Assembly (NCBI GenBank): GCA_023898805.1
Contig: CP060260.1
Coordinates: 372,001 to 436,000 of the forward strand
Source of the DNA: Rhodospirillales bacterium
GTDB taxonomy: Bacteria > Pseudomonadota > Alphaproteobacteria > Micavibrionales > UBA1664
Length of the DNA stretch: 64,000 bases
Reading direction: 5' to 3'
How positions within the stretch are numbered: the stretch's first letter is position 1; each line of letters starts with the position of its first letter. A program made the translations under genes and the position numbers. The notes beneath the pieces are model-generated. The model worked only from the letters and a program-made list of their open reading frames with translations. It made no database searches and had not been told where the DNA came from. Positions 7,732 through 15,174 of this stretch are shown here, one piece after another.

Positions 7732-9747
7732 TTATTTATAAAGCGACAACTTGCCGGTCAGTGCTTTCAGCTTGTCGGTCGCCCCCCACAAGGCAAGCGC
7801 AACATAATTCAACTCATCCTCTTTCCTGGAGGCGGTCGCGTTCACCTGTTCTTCGGAACGCCCGATCGTCATGGTGTCGAGGAAATCGACACAGGCAATA
7901 CCGGCGGCCTGCGCCTCGGCCCGAATACGCGATATCTGCGACGAATTCTTGGCCTTCAGCACGATCACCGGATAATGCGAAATGCTTGGATGTACGCCCT
8001 TGTCGGCATCGACATAGTCGATGAAGCAGAAATCTTCCGCCTTCGCCACGCCACCCACAAGCCCCGCCATCGCGTGACCCGCCGCATTGAGCACGCGGCC
8101 CATACTGTCTTCTTTCTCGTTCACGACGATCACGAAACGCTTGAGCATCTCGTTGACGTTTTTCCACTCGGACGATTGCGGTTCAAGGCTTATGGCTTTT
8201 TGCGGAACGCTGCGCGTCGCCATGTCGTATTTCGTGGGCGCATCGCCTTTCAAGGGCTTGAGCGTCGGAAAGCAAATGACGTCGCGGATATTGGGCGACC
8301 CGGTCAAAATCATGGTCAGACGATCCACACCAAGCCCCCAGCCGCCGCAAGGCGGCAGGCCGTATTCCAGCGCGGTGACAAAATCGGAATCCAGCATCTG
8401 TGCCTCCTCGTCCCCCGCCTCGCGCGCGCGCGCCTGCTCCTCGAACCGTGCGCGCTGGTCGGCGGGGTCGTTCAGCTCGGTGAACATGTTGGCGATTTCC
8501 CAGCCATTGATATACGACTCCGTCCGCTCGGTCAGGATCGGGTTGGAGCGGTGCGGCTTGGCCAGAGGTGAAACATCCAGCGGGAACTCGGTAACATGGA
8601 TGGGCTGGATCAGGGTATCTTCGACCTTTTCCTCGAACACCGCGGCGACGACCTCGCCCCATTTCGCGCTCGGCTCCACATGCACACCCTGACTTTTCGC
8701 GACTGCGCGCGCCGCCGCCGCGTCAACGATGGTCAGAAAATCGACGCCCGTCGCCTCGGCCACCAGTGCGCACATCGATTTACGCGGCCATTTCGCGCCC
8801 ACATCGATCACGTTGCCGTTGTAATCGAACACCGTCTTGCCAAAGACCTTTTGAGCCACATGGCGCACCAAACCCTCGGTCAGGTCCATCATGTCGCTAA
8901 CGTCGGTATAGGTCTTGTACAACTCGACCGAGGTGAATTCCGGGTTGTGCTTGGGGCTGATCCCCTCGTTGCGGAAACAGCGGTTCATCTCGAACACGCA
9001 ATCCGCAAGGCCACCGACGATCAGGCGTTTCAAATACAGTTCCGGCGCCACGCGCAGATAGAATTCGGTATCCAGCGTGTTGTGATGCGTGACGAACGGT
9101 TTGGCCGTGGCGCCTCCCAGAATGGGGTGCAGCATCGGGGTTTCGACTTCCAGCCCATCCCACTCTCCGGTCAGGTATTCGCGGATCGAGGCGGTGATCT
9201 GCGAACGCTCGCGCAGGGTTGTGCGACTTTCCTCATTCACGATCAGATCGACGTAACGCTGGCGATAGCGCTGTTCGATATCCGTCAGGCCGTGATATTT
9301 TTCCGGCAGCGGCAAAAGGCATTTGGTCAGCAATTCGACATGCCTCGCGCGCACCGAAAGCTCGCCGCGCGGCGTGCGCCGGATCGTGCCGGTGACGCCG
9401 ATGACGTCGCCAAGGTCGAAATTGTCCAGACCCGCCAGTTCTTCGGCGCTCATGCTGTCCTTGTGACAGAACACCTGAATCTTGCCTGTGGCATCGGCCA
9501 GGTCGATGAACATGCCGTTGTTGCGCATCGCCATGATCCGGCCCGCGACCGCGACCCTGTCCTCGGTTTCCGTGCCGGATTCAAGGTCGGCGTATTTTAC
9601 CTGCAATTCCCCGGCCCGCGCATCGCGCGCGAAACCATAGGCATAGCCGGTCCCGCCCTGCGCGCGCACGGCATCAAGCTTGGCCTTGCGCGCGGCATGC
9701 GGGTCGGTCAAATCTTGGGACGCTTGATTTTCTGCGGGTTTGCTCAT
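7732..9747 (-). CDS. lysS: Class II lysyl-tRNA synthetase fused to a C-terminal DUF2000 domain
   Basis: Residues 1 to about 515 are a class II lysyl-tRNA synthetase, which charges tRNA-Lys. The N-terminal OB-fold (VAVAGRIMAMRNNGMFIDLA), motif 2 (CFRNEGISPKHNPEFT) and motif 3 (GGWGLGVDRLTMILTG) are all present. Ordinary LysS ends soon after motif 3. Here about 140 further residues follow (roughly 530-671), reading RFVIVVNEKEDSMGR, NAAGHAMAGLVGG, HPSISHYPVIVLKAK and ALALWGATDKLKALTGK. This matches my knowledge of DUF2000, a fold related to peptidyl-tRNA hydrolase 2. The ATG at 9747 is chosen for the GGATGG upstream; two upstream in-frame ATGs are possible. The fusion is in one uninterrupted frame. 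Confidence 0.95.
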   Translation of the reverse strand: MSKPAENQASQDLTDPHAARKAKLDAVRAQGGTGYAYGFARDARAGELQVKYADLESGTETEDRVAVAGRIMAMRNNGMFIDLADATGKIQVFCHKDSMSAEELAGLDNFDLGDVIGVTGTIRRTPRGELSVRARHVELLTKCLLPLPEKYHGLTDIEQRYRQRYVDLIVNEESRTTLRERSQITASIREYLTGEWDGLEVETPMLHPILGGATAKPFVTHHNTLDTEFYLRVAPELYLKRLIVGGLADCVFEMNRCFRNEGISPKHNPEFTSVELYKTYTDVSDMMDLTEGLVRHVAQKVFGKTVFDYNGNVIDVGAKWPRKSMCALVAEATGVDFLTIVDAAAARAVAKSQGVHVEPSAKWGEVVAAVFEEKVEDTLIQPIHVTEFPLDVSPLAKPHRSNPILTERTESYINGWEIANMFTELNDPADQRARFEEQARAREAGDEEAQMLDSDFVTALEYGLPPCGGWGLGVDRLTMILTGSPNIRDVICFPTLKPLKGDAPTKYDMATRSVPQKAISLEPQSSEWKNVNEMLKRFVIVVNEKEDSMGRVLNAAGHAMAGLVGGVAKAEDFCFIDYVDADKGVHPSISHYPVIVLKAKNSSQISRIRAEAQAAGIACVDFLDTMTIGRSEEQVNATASRKEDELNYVALALWGATDKLKALTGKLSLYK

Positions 9748-9805
9748 GGTTGCCATCCGTTCAAATTGTGCCAAAATGTTCTATCCGAAAGAAAAAGGGG
9801 CGTCC

Positions 9806-10546
9806 ATGCTGAATTCACCGCGCAACAGGGGCCGAAACAGCGGCAATGTCCTGTTCCTGATCCTGATCGCCGTCGCCCTGTTCGGCCTGCTGACCGCCGC
9901 GATCACCAAATCCGACCGCGGCTCGACCTCGATGGACCGCGAACGCGGCAGCATCTCAGCCACCGATTACATGGGCTATGCCGGCGGCATGGAAAAGACC
10001 GTGGCAAGGATGCTGGGCGACGAAATTTCCGAAAACGCGCTAAGCTTTGAAAACGACGTCTGGCAAACCAATAATGGCGACGCGGTCGAAACCGCCGCCA
10101 TGTTCGCCAACTGCACCGACGCGAAATGCAAGGTCTTCGACGCATCGGGCGGCGGGCTGGATGCCCGCGCCTTTCCGGCGGCGGTGCTCGACGCCACCGC
10201 GCCCGGCGACGTGCGTTCGGGCGATGCCGGGGTTTACGCCCTGCGCGTCGCGGGCGTGGGCACCGACAAGCACGATCTGGTCCTGATGATCACGGGCGTC
10301 GATCAGAACACCTGCAAGGAAATCAACCGACAACTGGGCATCGACAACCCAAGCGGCTTCCCCCCTTCCGATTCATGGGCGGGGGCGATCCTGTACGCGG
10401 GAAGCTTCACCGGCCCCACCGACGCGACCGACGAAATCGGGGATGTCGCCACCAGCCTCAACCACCACACCGCCGGCTGCGTCAACCGTGCCGGTTCGGG
10501 CGGCAAGGACGACAACGCCTTTTATCAGGTGTTACTGCCGCGCTAG
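9806..10546 (+). CDS. Exported protein with a pilin-like N-terminal membrane segment
   Basis: This 246-residue protein starts with a short basic stretch, then GNVLFLILIAVALFGLLTAA, one hydrophobic segment near residues 11-31 that resembles pseudopilin anchors, although the Glu at mature position 5 is missing. The rest is a soluble domain with several cysteines (NCTDAKCKVFD, NTCKEI, AGCVN) that could form disulfides in the periplasm. The RGN-V-F entry into the membrane segment is shared with the giant fibre protein at 50739. The ATG at 9806 is preceded by AGGGG. The gene diverges from lysS, and its last 15 bases overlap the end of the convergent exporter gene. The function is unknown. Confidence 0.8.
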   Translation: MLNSPRNRGRNSGNVLFLILIAVALFGLLTAAITKSDRGSTSMDRERGSISATDYMGYAGGMEKTVARMLGDEISENALSFENDVWQTNNGDAVETAAMFANCTDAKCKVFDASGGGLDARAFPAAVLDATAPGDVRSGDAGVYALRVAGVGTDKHDLVLMITGVDQNTCKEINRQLGIDNPSGFPPSDSWAGAILYAGSFTGPTDATDEIGDVATSLNHHTAGCVNRAGSGGKDDNAFYQVLLPR

Positions 10547-11164
10547 CGCCAGTTTCGCGGCCAGCGCCACGAACGCCGCGCCGCACGCCCGGTCGATCCA
10601 TTTGGATATGCGCGCGAAACGCGTCCTGATGGCGGGCCGCGTCATCACCGCCGCCACCGCGACGAACCACACCGCGCCCATGCCCGAAATCATCGCGCCA
10701 TAGGAAAGCTGCACCGCAATGGGCGTATGCGGATCGATGACCTGCGTGAACAGCGCAAGGAAAAACAAAGTCGCCTTGGGGTTCAGCGCATTGGTCACAA
10801 AACCCTGCATAAAGGCACGGCGCGGCGAAAGCGCGGGGTCGCGGTCGGCGCGCACCATATGGTCGTCCCACCCCTTGGATCGCAGGGCGTGCCACGCCAG
10901 ATACAGCAGATACGCGGCCCCCAGCCATTTGATGACATTGAACATCAGGATCGACTGCGCGATCACGACCGCAAGCCCGACCATGCAATAAGCGATATGC
11001 ACCCACAGCGCCGAGGCAATGCCAAGCGCGGTCGCGGCCCCGGCGCGAAATCCATGGCCGAGCGAATTTTTCAAGACGCACAGAAAATCCGGCCCCGGCG
11101 AAATCATCGCGATCAAACTCATCACAAATACGGTCAACGCGGGCATCAGATGCGGCAGGGTCAT
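10532..11164 (-). CDS. LysE/RhtB family amino-acid exporter
   Basis: This is a 210-residue inner-membrane protein with about six hydrophobic segments, the normal size and layout of LysE/RhtB exporters. The signature near the N-terminus, MISPGPDFLCVLKNSLGHG, matches the family GPD block. NALNPKATLFFLALF is the second conserved loop. The family exports amino acids such as lysine, threonine or homoserine lactone; the substrate is not predictable here. An AAGGAG ribosome binding site supports the ATG at 11164. The comF gene lies upstream in the same direction with a gap of 25 bases, so the two may form an operon. Confidence 0.93.
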   Translation of the reverse strand: MTLPHLMPALTVFVMSLIAMISPGPDFLCVLKNSLGHGFRAGAATALGIASALWVHIAYCMVGLAVVIAQSILMFNVIKWLGAAYLLYLAWHALRSKGWDDHMVRADRDPALSPRRAFMQGFVTNALNPKATLFFLALFTQVIDPHTPIAVQLSYGAMISGMGAVWFVAVAAVMTRPAIRTRFARISKWIDRACGAAFVALAAKLALARQ

Positions 11165-11189
11165 CGAAGGTCTCCTTGGATGGGTCTTT

Positions 11190-11930
11190 CTATATATCCC
11201 GAACCACGCGCGCGACGCAAAGAACATCGACCGAAAGGGCCCCGGCATCCAGCAACGCGCCCGCGCAGGCATTAAGCGTCGCCCCCGTCGTCATCACGTC
11301 GTCGACCAGCAGCACGCGTTTACCCGCGATGGCGCGTGCGTCGCGCACCCGGAACGCGCCGCGCACATTGGCCGCGCGCTCGGCCCGCTTCAGATGCCCC
11401 TGCGGGGGCGTTGCCCGCACGCGCACAAGCGCGTCCACCGCCGCCGCTTTGCCCGACTGCCGTGCCAGCCGCGCCGCCAGAAGCGCCGACTGGTTGTACC
11501 GCCGCTTCAAAAGCCGCCAGCGATGCAACGGCACCGGCACGAACACATCCGCCTGCGCGATCAGCTCTGCCCCCGCCTCGGCCAACCATGGCGTCAGCAC
11601 CCGGACGGCCTGCAACTGGTCGCCGTGTTTAAAACGTAAAATCAGGGCTTTGCTGGCGTCGTCGTAAATCAGGGCCGCGCGCGCCTGCCGGAACAGGGGC
11701 GGCGATTCCAGACAGGCCGCGCACAATACCTCCGCCCCGCCGCCGCCCATGTCGTGCGCGAACGGCAATGCGCACCCGCGGCAGAACGGCGCCCGAATAA
11801 AGCGCAACCGCCCCCAGTATTCCGGGTCCACCGTACCATGTGCGTCGACCTGTCGCCCGGTCGCGGGACACACCGGCGGCAACAGCCAGTCAAGGGCGTG
11901 ATGAAGGGGTTTGGCAAGCGCGCGCAGCAT
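11190..11930 (-). CDS. comF: ComF family phosphoribosyltransferase-like protein
   Basis: This 246-residue protein has an N-terminal cysteine cluster (CRGC and CAAC pairs, probably zinc-binding) and a C-terminal phosphoribosyltransferase fold. The PRPP-binding loop is VLLVDDVMTTGATL. The block PVPLHRWRLLKRRYNQS is diagnostic for ComF/GntX. ComF proteins are linked to uptake and processing of transforming DNA in competent bacteria; GntX homologues have unclear roles. The ATG at 11930 has AAGGGG ten bases upstream; a GTG at 11951 is an alternative. The start is only 21 bases from the divergent methyltransferase start. Confidence 0.93.
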   Translation of the reverse strand: MLRALAKPLHHALDWLLPPVCPATGRQVDAHGTVDPEYWGRLRFIRAPFCRGCALPFAHDMGGGGAEVLCAACLESPPLFRQARAALIYDDASKALILRFKHGDQLQAVRVLTPWLAEAGAELIAQADVFVPVPLHRWRLLKRRYNQSALLAARLARQSGKAAAVDALVRVRATPPQGHLKRAERAANVRGAFRVRDARAIAGKRVLLVDDVMTTGATLNACAGALLDAGALSVDVLCVARVVRDI

Positions 11931-11951
11931 GTATATATAACCCCTTATCAC

Positions 11952-14369
11952 ATGACCTTAGAACCGGCCACACCTGCGCCCTCATCCGTGCCCACATTCG
12001 CGCACGACGTCATGCTGCGCGCCAAGCACATGGTGTCGTGCCTTTTGTTGCCGGATGGGTCCACCGTCCTCGACCTCGACTGCGGCACCGGCGCGCTGAC
12101 GGCGGCGATGGCCGCGCTTAACCCCCGCCTGCGCTTCATCGGCGCCGACCGCGCCCGGCAGGCGGTGATGCGCGCCCGCGCCCGCTTTCGGCACATCGAA
12201 AATTTAAGCTTTGAAATCGCCGACAGTGCGCATATCCGTCGTGCCGCCGAAAGCGTGGACGCCGTGACCGCCTCCAACGTTCTCGGCACCCTGTATTCTC
12301 GCGCGGATTACGACGAGGAAAAAGTCGCCGCCGGGCTGGAATCCATGATCCGGCTGCTGAAACCCGACGGCACGTTGGTGATCTGTGATTACGCGATGCC
12401 TCCGGCGGACGAGGAAGTCCAGATCGAATTCCCGATCCCTTGGCGCGACAATCGCTCCTTCCGCCTGTTCGGAAACCCGCTGGCGCAAACGCAGGGCGAA
12501 CGCGAAATCGCGCTGTTGCAATGGTTCGCCGAAAACGCCCGCGCCCGCGACGCGGTCAAGGGATTCTTCCTTGAGGAAATCTCCCCCCACGTCCCGCACA
12601 CGCGCCTGTTTCGGCTGCCCGCGCGCTGGGCCTACGAATTTATCGTCCGCAAGGTCAACATCCGTAATTTCAGGGCCGATATCGGACACCAGTTCGCGGT
12701 ACTGGGCGAAGCGGATTACGACCGCATCCTTGCCCGTCGCATCGGCGCGCGCGTGACCTATACCGCGCCGTGGCGCGACGCGCACACGGCCCGCGCGCAT
12801 TTCGATGGCGCCTTCCGCCTGTACACCGCCGACGGCAAGCCGCGCCCGCACATGCCCGCCGCGCATATCGTCATCGCGCGCAAGACCGCGCCCGGTCGCG
12901 CCCTGCGGCTGGAGGAACTGCGGCCGTCCCCCGCCCCGGCCGCAAGCTTGACCCTGCAAGCCGTGCGTGACGAACGCACCGGCGAGGTCAGCGACGTCGT
13001 CGCCCGCGACCTGCCGCGCGCCGACATCATCCCTTATTTCCGCGGGACGGACGGACGTATCAAGGTCGTTCTGCGCGCCGACGCCGAAAAGGACCTGGCC
13101 AACACCGTGCCGCGCACCCGCCGCAACCTCGATGGAAAACGCTGGTCCGGCCACATGCCCGCCCCGGCGACGTTCGGCGCCGACGAACTGGAAGGCTTCG
13201 ACCATGCCAGCGCGGCCGCCGTGGCGCGCCTGATGATCCAGAAACTGGACCTGTGCCCCGCGCACGGAAAAATGTTTGAAACCGGCCTGCACGGATACCC
13301 CAGCCCCGGCATGATCGACGAAAGACTGGAAACACTGTTCATCGAAATCCAGTCGCCCGACTTCGCCGCCCTGCGCGTCGCAGGCCCGCGGGACGCGCTG
13401 GGCCTCAAGGCTTTCGACGCCGAAGACGTGTTGCGCGCGACCGGCGCGGGGGTCATCCCTTCCGCATGGCTGGATATCCAGATACAGACCCTGATGAAGA
13501 AACATGGAATGCCCGTCACCCCGTGGCTGCACGAGGCGGTGCCGCTGGCCTACGATCCGCCGCCCGATGACCGTCTGTTAAGCGCGGCGAAAATCCTCAA
13601 ACAAAAACCGAAAAAACCCGACGCGCCCGCGCAGGCGATGTACGTATTCGGACGCAACGGCGCGAAATGGCCCTGCGTGTCCGGCGCCTTCCGCCCGATC
13701 AGGGGCCGTGCGGGGCAGGTTTCGACCCACCGCTCCAGCTTTGTCGAACAAGGTCGCGTCGACGGGACGTGGCGCTCGCTTGCCGCGCACGAGGCGGATT
13801 TCGCGACCCCCGCCGCCGACATGCTGAACATCGCCGCGATCATGCCATTGACCGAGGATCTTCAGGGCAACACGCTGGCCGGGTTTGAATTCGTCGAGAT
13901 GCCGGTGCCCGCGCGTTTCGGCCAGAGTGAGGCGATGCTCACCCTGCCCACTTTGCCGCTGCCCGCCAGCGTCACCGACATTGATTCCGCGCGCAGCTAC
14001 ATCGCCGCCCAGTTTGATGTCGAGGTTGCGCGCGTCGCGCCCATGGGCGAAAGCTTCTTCACCTTCATCGACATGACGCCGCAGCGCGTCTATCCCTTCA
14101 TGCTCACGCGCTATCCGCGCCGCCGCAATCTGCGCCTGCGCTATATGGCGACCACCGACCTGATCCTGTTGACCGACACCGATTTCGCCGACTCGATCCT
14201 GTGGAAATGGGGTTTCGCCAACGCCCTGCTTTGCCACGCCTCGGCACAGGTTCAGGGCTACGATTACAATGTCGGCATGCGCATGCGCGCCCCCGCCAAG
14301 GCGCCAAAACGGGAATCGGCCGCACCCCTTGCGCCCGCCTCCGCGCATCGAAAAAATATCCATAATTAA
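11952..14369 (+). CDS. SAM-dependent methyltransferase with a large unknown C-terminal region
   Basis: Residues 1 to about 200 form a class I methyltransferase domain with the SAM-binding motif I VLDLDCGTGALT and the downstream RLLKPDGTLVICDY block. The remaining ~600 residues of this 805-residue protein are not familiar to me. Part of it (ADIIPYFRGTDGRIKVVLRA, then NLDGKRWSGHM) looks like a distinct catalytic or binding domain. A helix-rich region follows. The protein is soluble with no signal peptide. The frame is open upstream to 11754, but that part is antisense to comF, so I start at the ATG at 11952. No Shine-Dalgarno is visible. The methyl acceptor is unknown. Confidence 0.85.
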   Translation: MTLEPATPAPSSVPTFAHDVMLRAKHMVSCLLLPDGSTVLDLDCGTGALTAAMAALNPRLRFIGADRARQAVMRARARFRHIENLSFEIADSAHIRRAAESVDAVTASNVLGTLYSRADYDEEKVAAGLESMIRLLKPDGTLVICDYAMPPADEEVQIEFPIPWRDNRSFRLFGNPLAQTQGEREIALLQWFAENARARDAVKGFFLEEISPHVPHTRLFRLPARWAYEFIVRKVNIRNFRADIGHQFAVLGEADYDRILARRIGARVTYTAPWRDAHTARAHFDGAFRLYTADGKPRPHMPAAHIVIARKTAPGRALRLEELRPSPAPAASLTLQAVRDERTGEVSDVVARDLPRADIIPYFRGTDGRIKVVLRADAEKDLANTVPRTRRNLDGKRWSGHMPAPATFGADELEGFDHASAAAVARLMIQKLDLCPAHGKMFETGLHGYPSPGMIDERLETLFIEIQSPDFAALRVAGPRDALGLKAFDAEDVLRATGAGVIPSAWLDIQIQTLMKKHGMPVTPWLHEAVPLAYDPPPDDRLLSAAKILKQKPKKPDAPAQAMYVFGRNGAKWPCVSGAFRPIRGRAGQVSTHRSSFVEQGRVDGTWRSLAAHEADFATPAADMLNIAAIMPLTEDLQGNTLAGFEFVEMPVPARFGQSEAMLTLPTLPLPASVTDIDSARSYIAAQFDVEVARVAPMGESFFTFIDMTPQRVYPFMLTRYPRRRNLRLRYMATTDLILLTDTDFADSILWKWGFANALLCHASAQVQGYDYNVGMRMRAPAKAPKRESAAPLAPASAHRKNIHN

Positions 14370-14440
14370 CAATGACTTGCGCGGCATAGACCAAAAGGTC
14401 TAGACCCTCTGCGCAATAGCCGGAAACCGCGTTTTCGCGG

Positions 14441-14446
14441 TATTCT
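14441..14446 (+). promoter_or_regulatory. -10 element (TATTCT) six bases before the ATG at 14453
   Basis: TATTCT lies six bases before the start codon in the 83-base gap after the methyltransferase gene. No Shine-Dalgarno is present, so a leaderless transcript is likely if this element is active. Confidence 0.4.
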
Positions 14447-14452
14447 GAATCT

Positions 14453-14728
14453 ATGAGCCCGTCCGACCGCGACACGCCCGCCACCCCCCCTGCCACCACC
14501 CTGCTACGGGCGCTCGATGCGCTTCCCGTGTGGTCCGGGCTCAACCCTTTTTTCCTCGACTGCGGCACGACCACCGCGATGTTCGCCCCGACCGAAAGTT
14601 TTTATTTCGAGATTCCCGATGCGCCTCTGCCCTCGCTGGGCGGCAGCGTCGCCGGGCACCTGATTTTGGAGGCGTTCGCGCCCGCCAATGACCACCTTCC
14701 CCTGTGTTTGGAAGATTCCCTGCTCTGA
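14453..14728 (+). CDS. Small hypothetical protein
   Basis: This 91-residue soluble protein has a Pro- and Thr-rich N-terminus and an acidic C-terminal half (LPSLGGSVAGHLILEAFAPA). I recognise no family. It follows the methyltransferase gene in the same direction and ends 17 bases before a strong terminator. That terminator supports a real transcription unit ending here. Confidence 0.65.
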   Translation: MSPSDRDTPATPPATTLLRALDALPVWSGLNPFFLDCGTTTAMFAPTESFYFEIPDAPLPSLGGSVAGHLILEAFAPANDHLPLCLEDSLL

Positions 14729-14744
14729 CCCCACAAAAACTTGT

Positions 14745-14777
14745 AAGGCCGGGTGATCTCTCACCCGGCCTTTTTTT
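14745..14777 (+). terminator. Strong Rho-independent terminator
   Basis: An eleven-base perfect stem (AGGCCGGGTGA with TCACCCGGCCT) closes a TCTC loop and is followed by a run of T residues. It ends the unit that contains the methyltransferase and the 91-residue protein. Confidence 0.9.
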
Positions 14778-14808
14778 CACCCCTATTACACGAAACAAAA
14801 AACCCGTA

Positions 14809-15054
14809 TCAGGCGGCGCTGTCGTTCAGAATGCGCATCAGTTCGTCCTTAAGGCGCACGCGTTGCTGTTTAAGCCCGCTTTCCGTTTCCTGCGTCGTAG
14901 GCGTGACGTTGGCCTCCATCAGCGCGACCTGATGGCTGATGTCGTCGTAGGAATCGAGCAGCCGCGCGAAATGGTTGTCCGACTGCCGCAGCGCGTGGAT
15001 TTCTTCCTTCATGTCTGGCAGGTCGTCGATCAGCGCGTGGTTGAGATCTGACAT
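14809..15054 (-). CDS. DUF465 (YdcH-like) protein
   Basis: This 81-residue, all-helical protein matches the small DUF465 family of Proteobacteria. The recognisable parts are LPDMKEEIHALRQSDNHFAR near the N-terminus and LKQQRVRLKDELMRIL at the C-terminus, which together form an antiparallel coiled hairpin. The biochemical role is unknown. A second, more divergent family member lies at 59211. The gene converges on the 91-residue gene and diverges from dinG. Confidence 0.9.
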   Translation of the reverse strand: MSDLNHALIDDLPDMKEEIHALRQSDNHFARLLDSYDDISHQVALMEANVTPTTQETESGLKQQRVRLKDELMRILNDSAA

Positions 15055-15136
15055 ATCGCTCTCTCTCCTCTTTCTCTCTCGTTCAAAGTTTAGGCCGCCA
15101 TACAGGCATCCCCCTTGATTTCAGTCAAGACCAGCC

Positions 15137-15165
15137 TTGGCGCAGCCCCGCCCGCCCGCTAGAAT
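15137..15165 (+). promoter_or_regulatory. Sigma-70-like promoter of the DinG-type helicase gene
   Basis: TTGGCG, a 17-base spacer and TAGAAT are followed nine bases later by the ATG at 15175. The expected start of transcription is about three bases before the ATG, so the mRNA would be nearly leaderless. Confidence 0.5.
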
Positions 15166-15174
15166 CGCGAAGAA

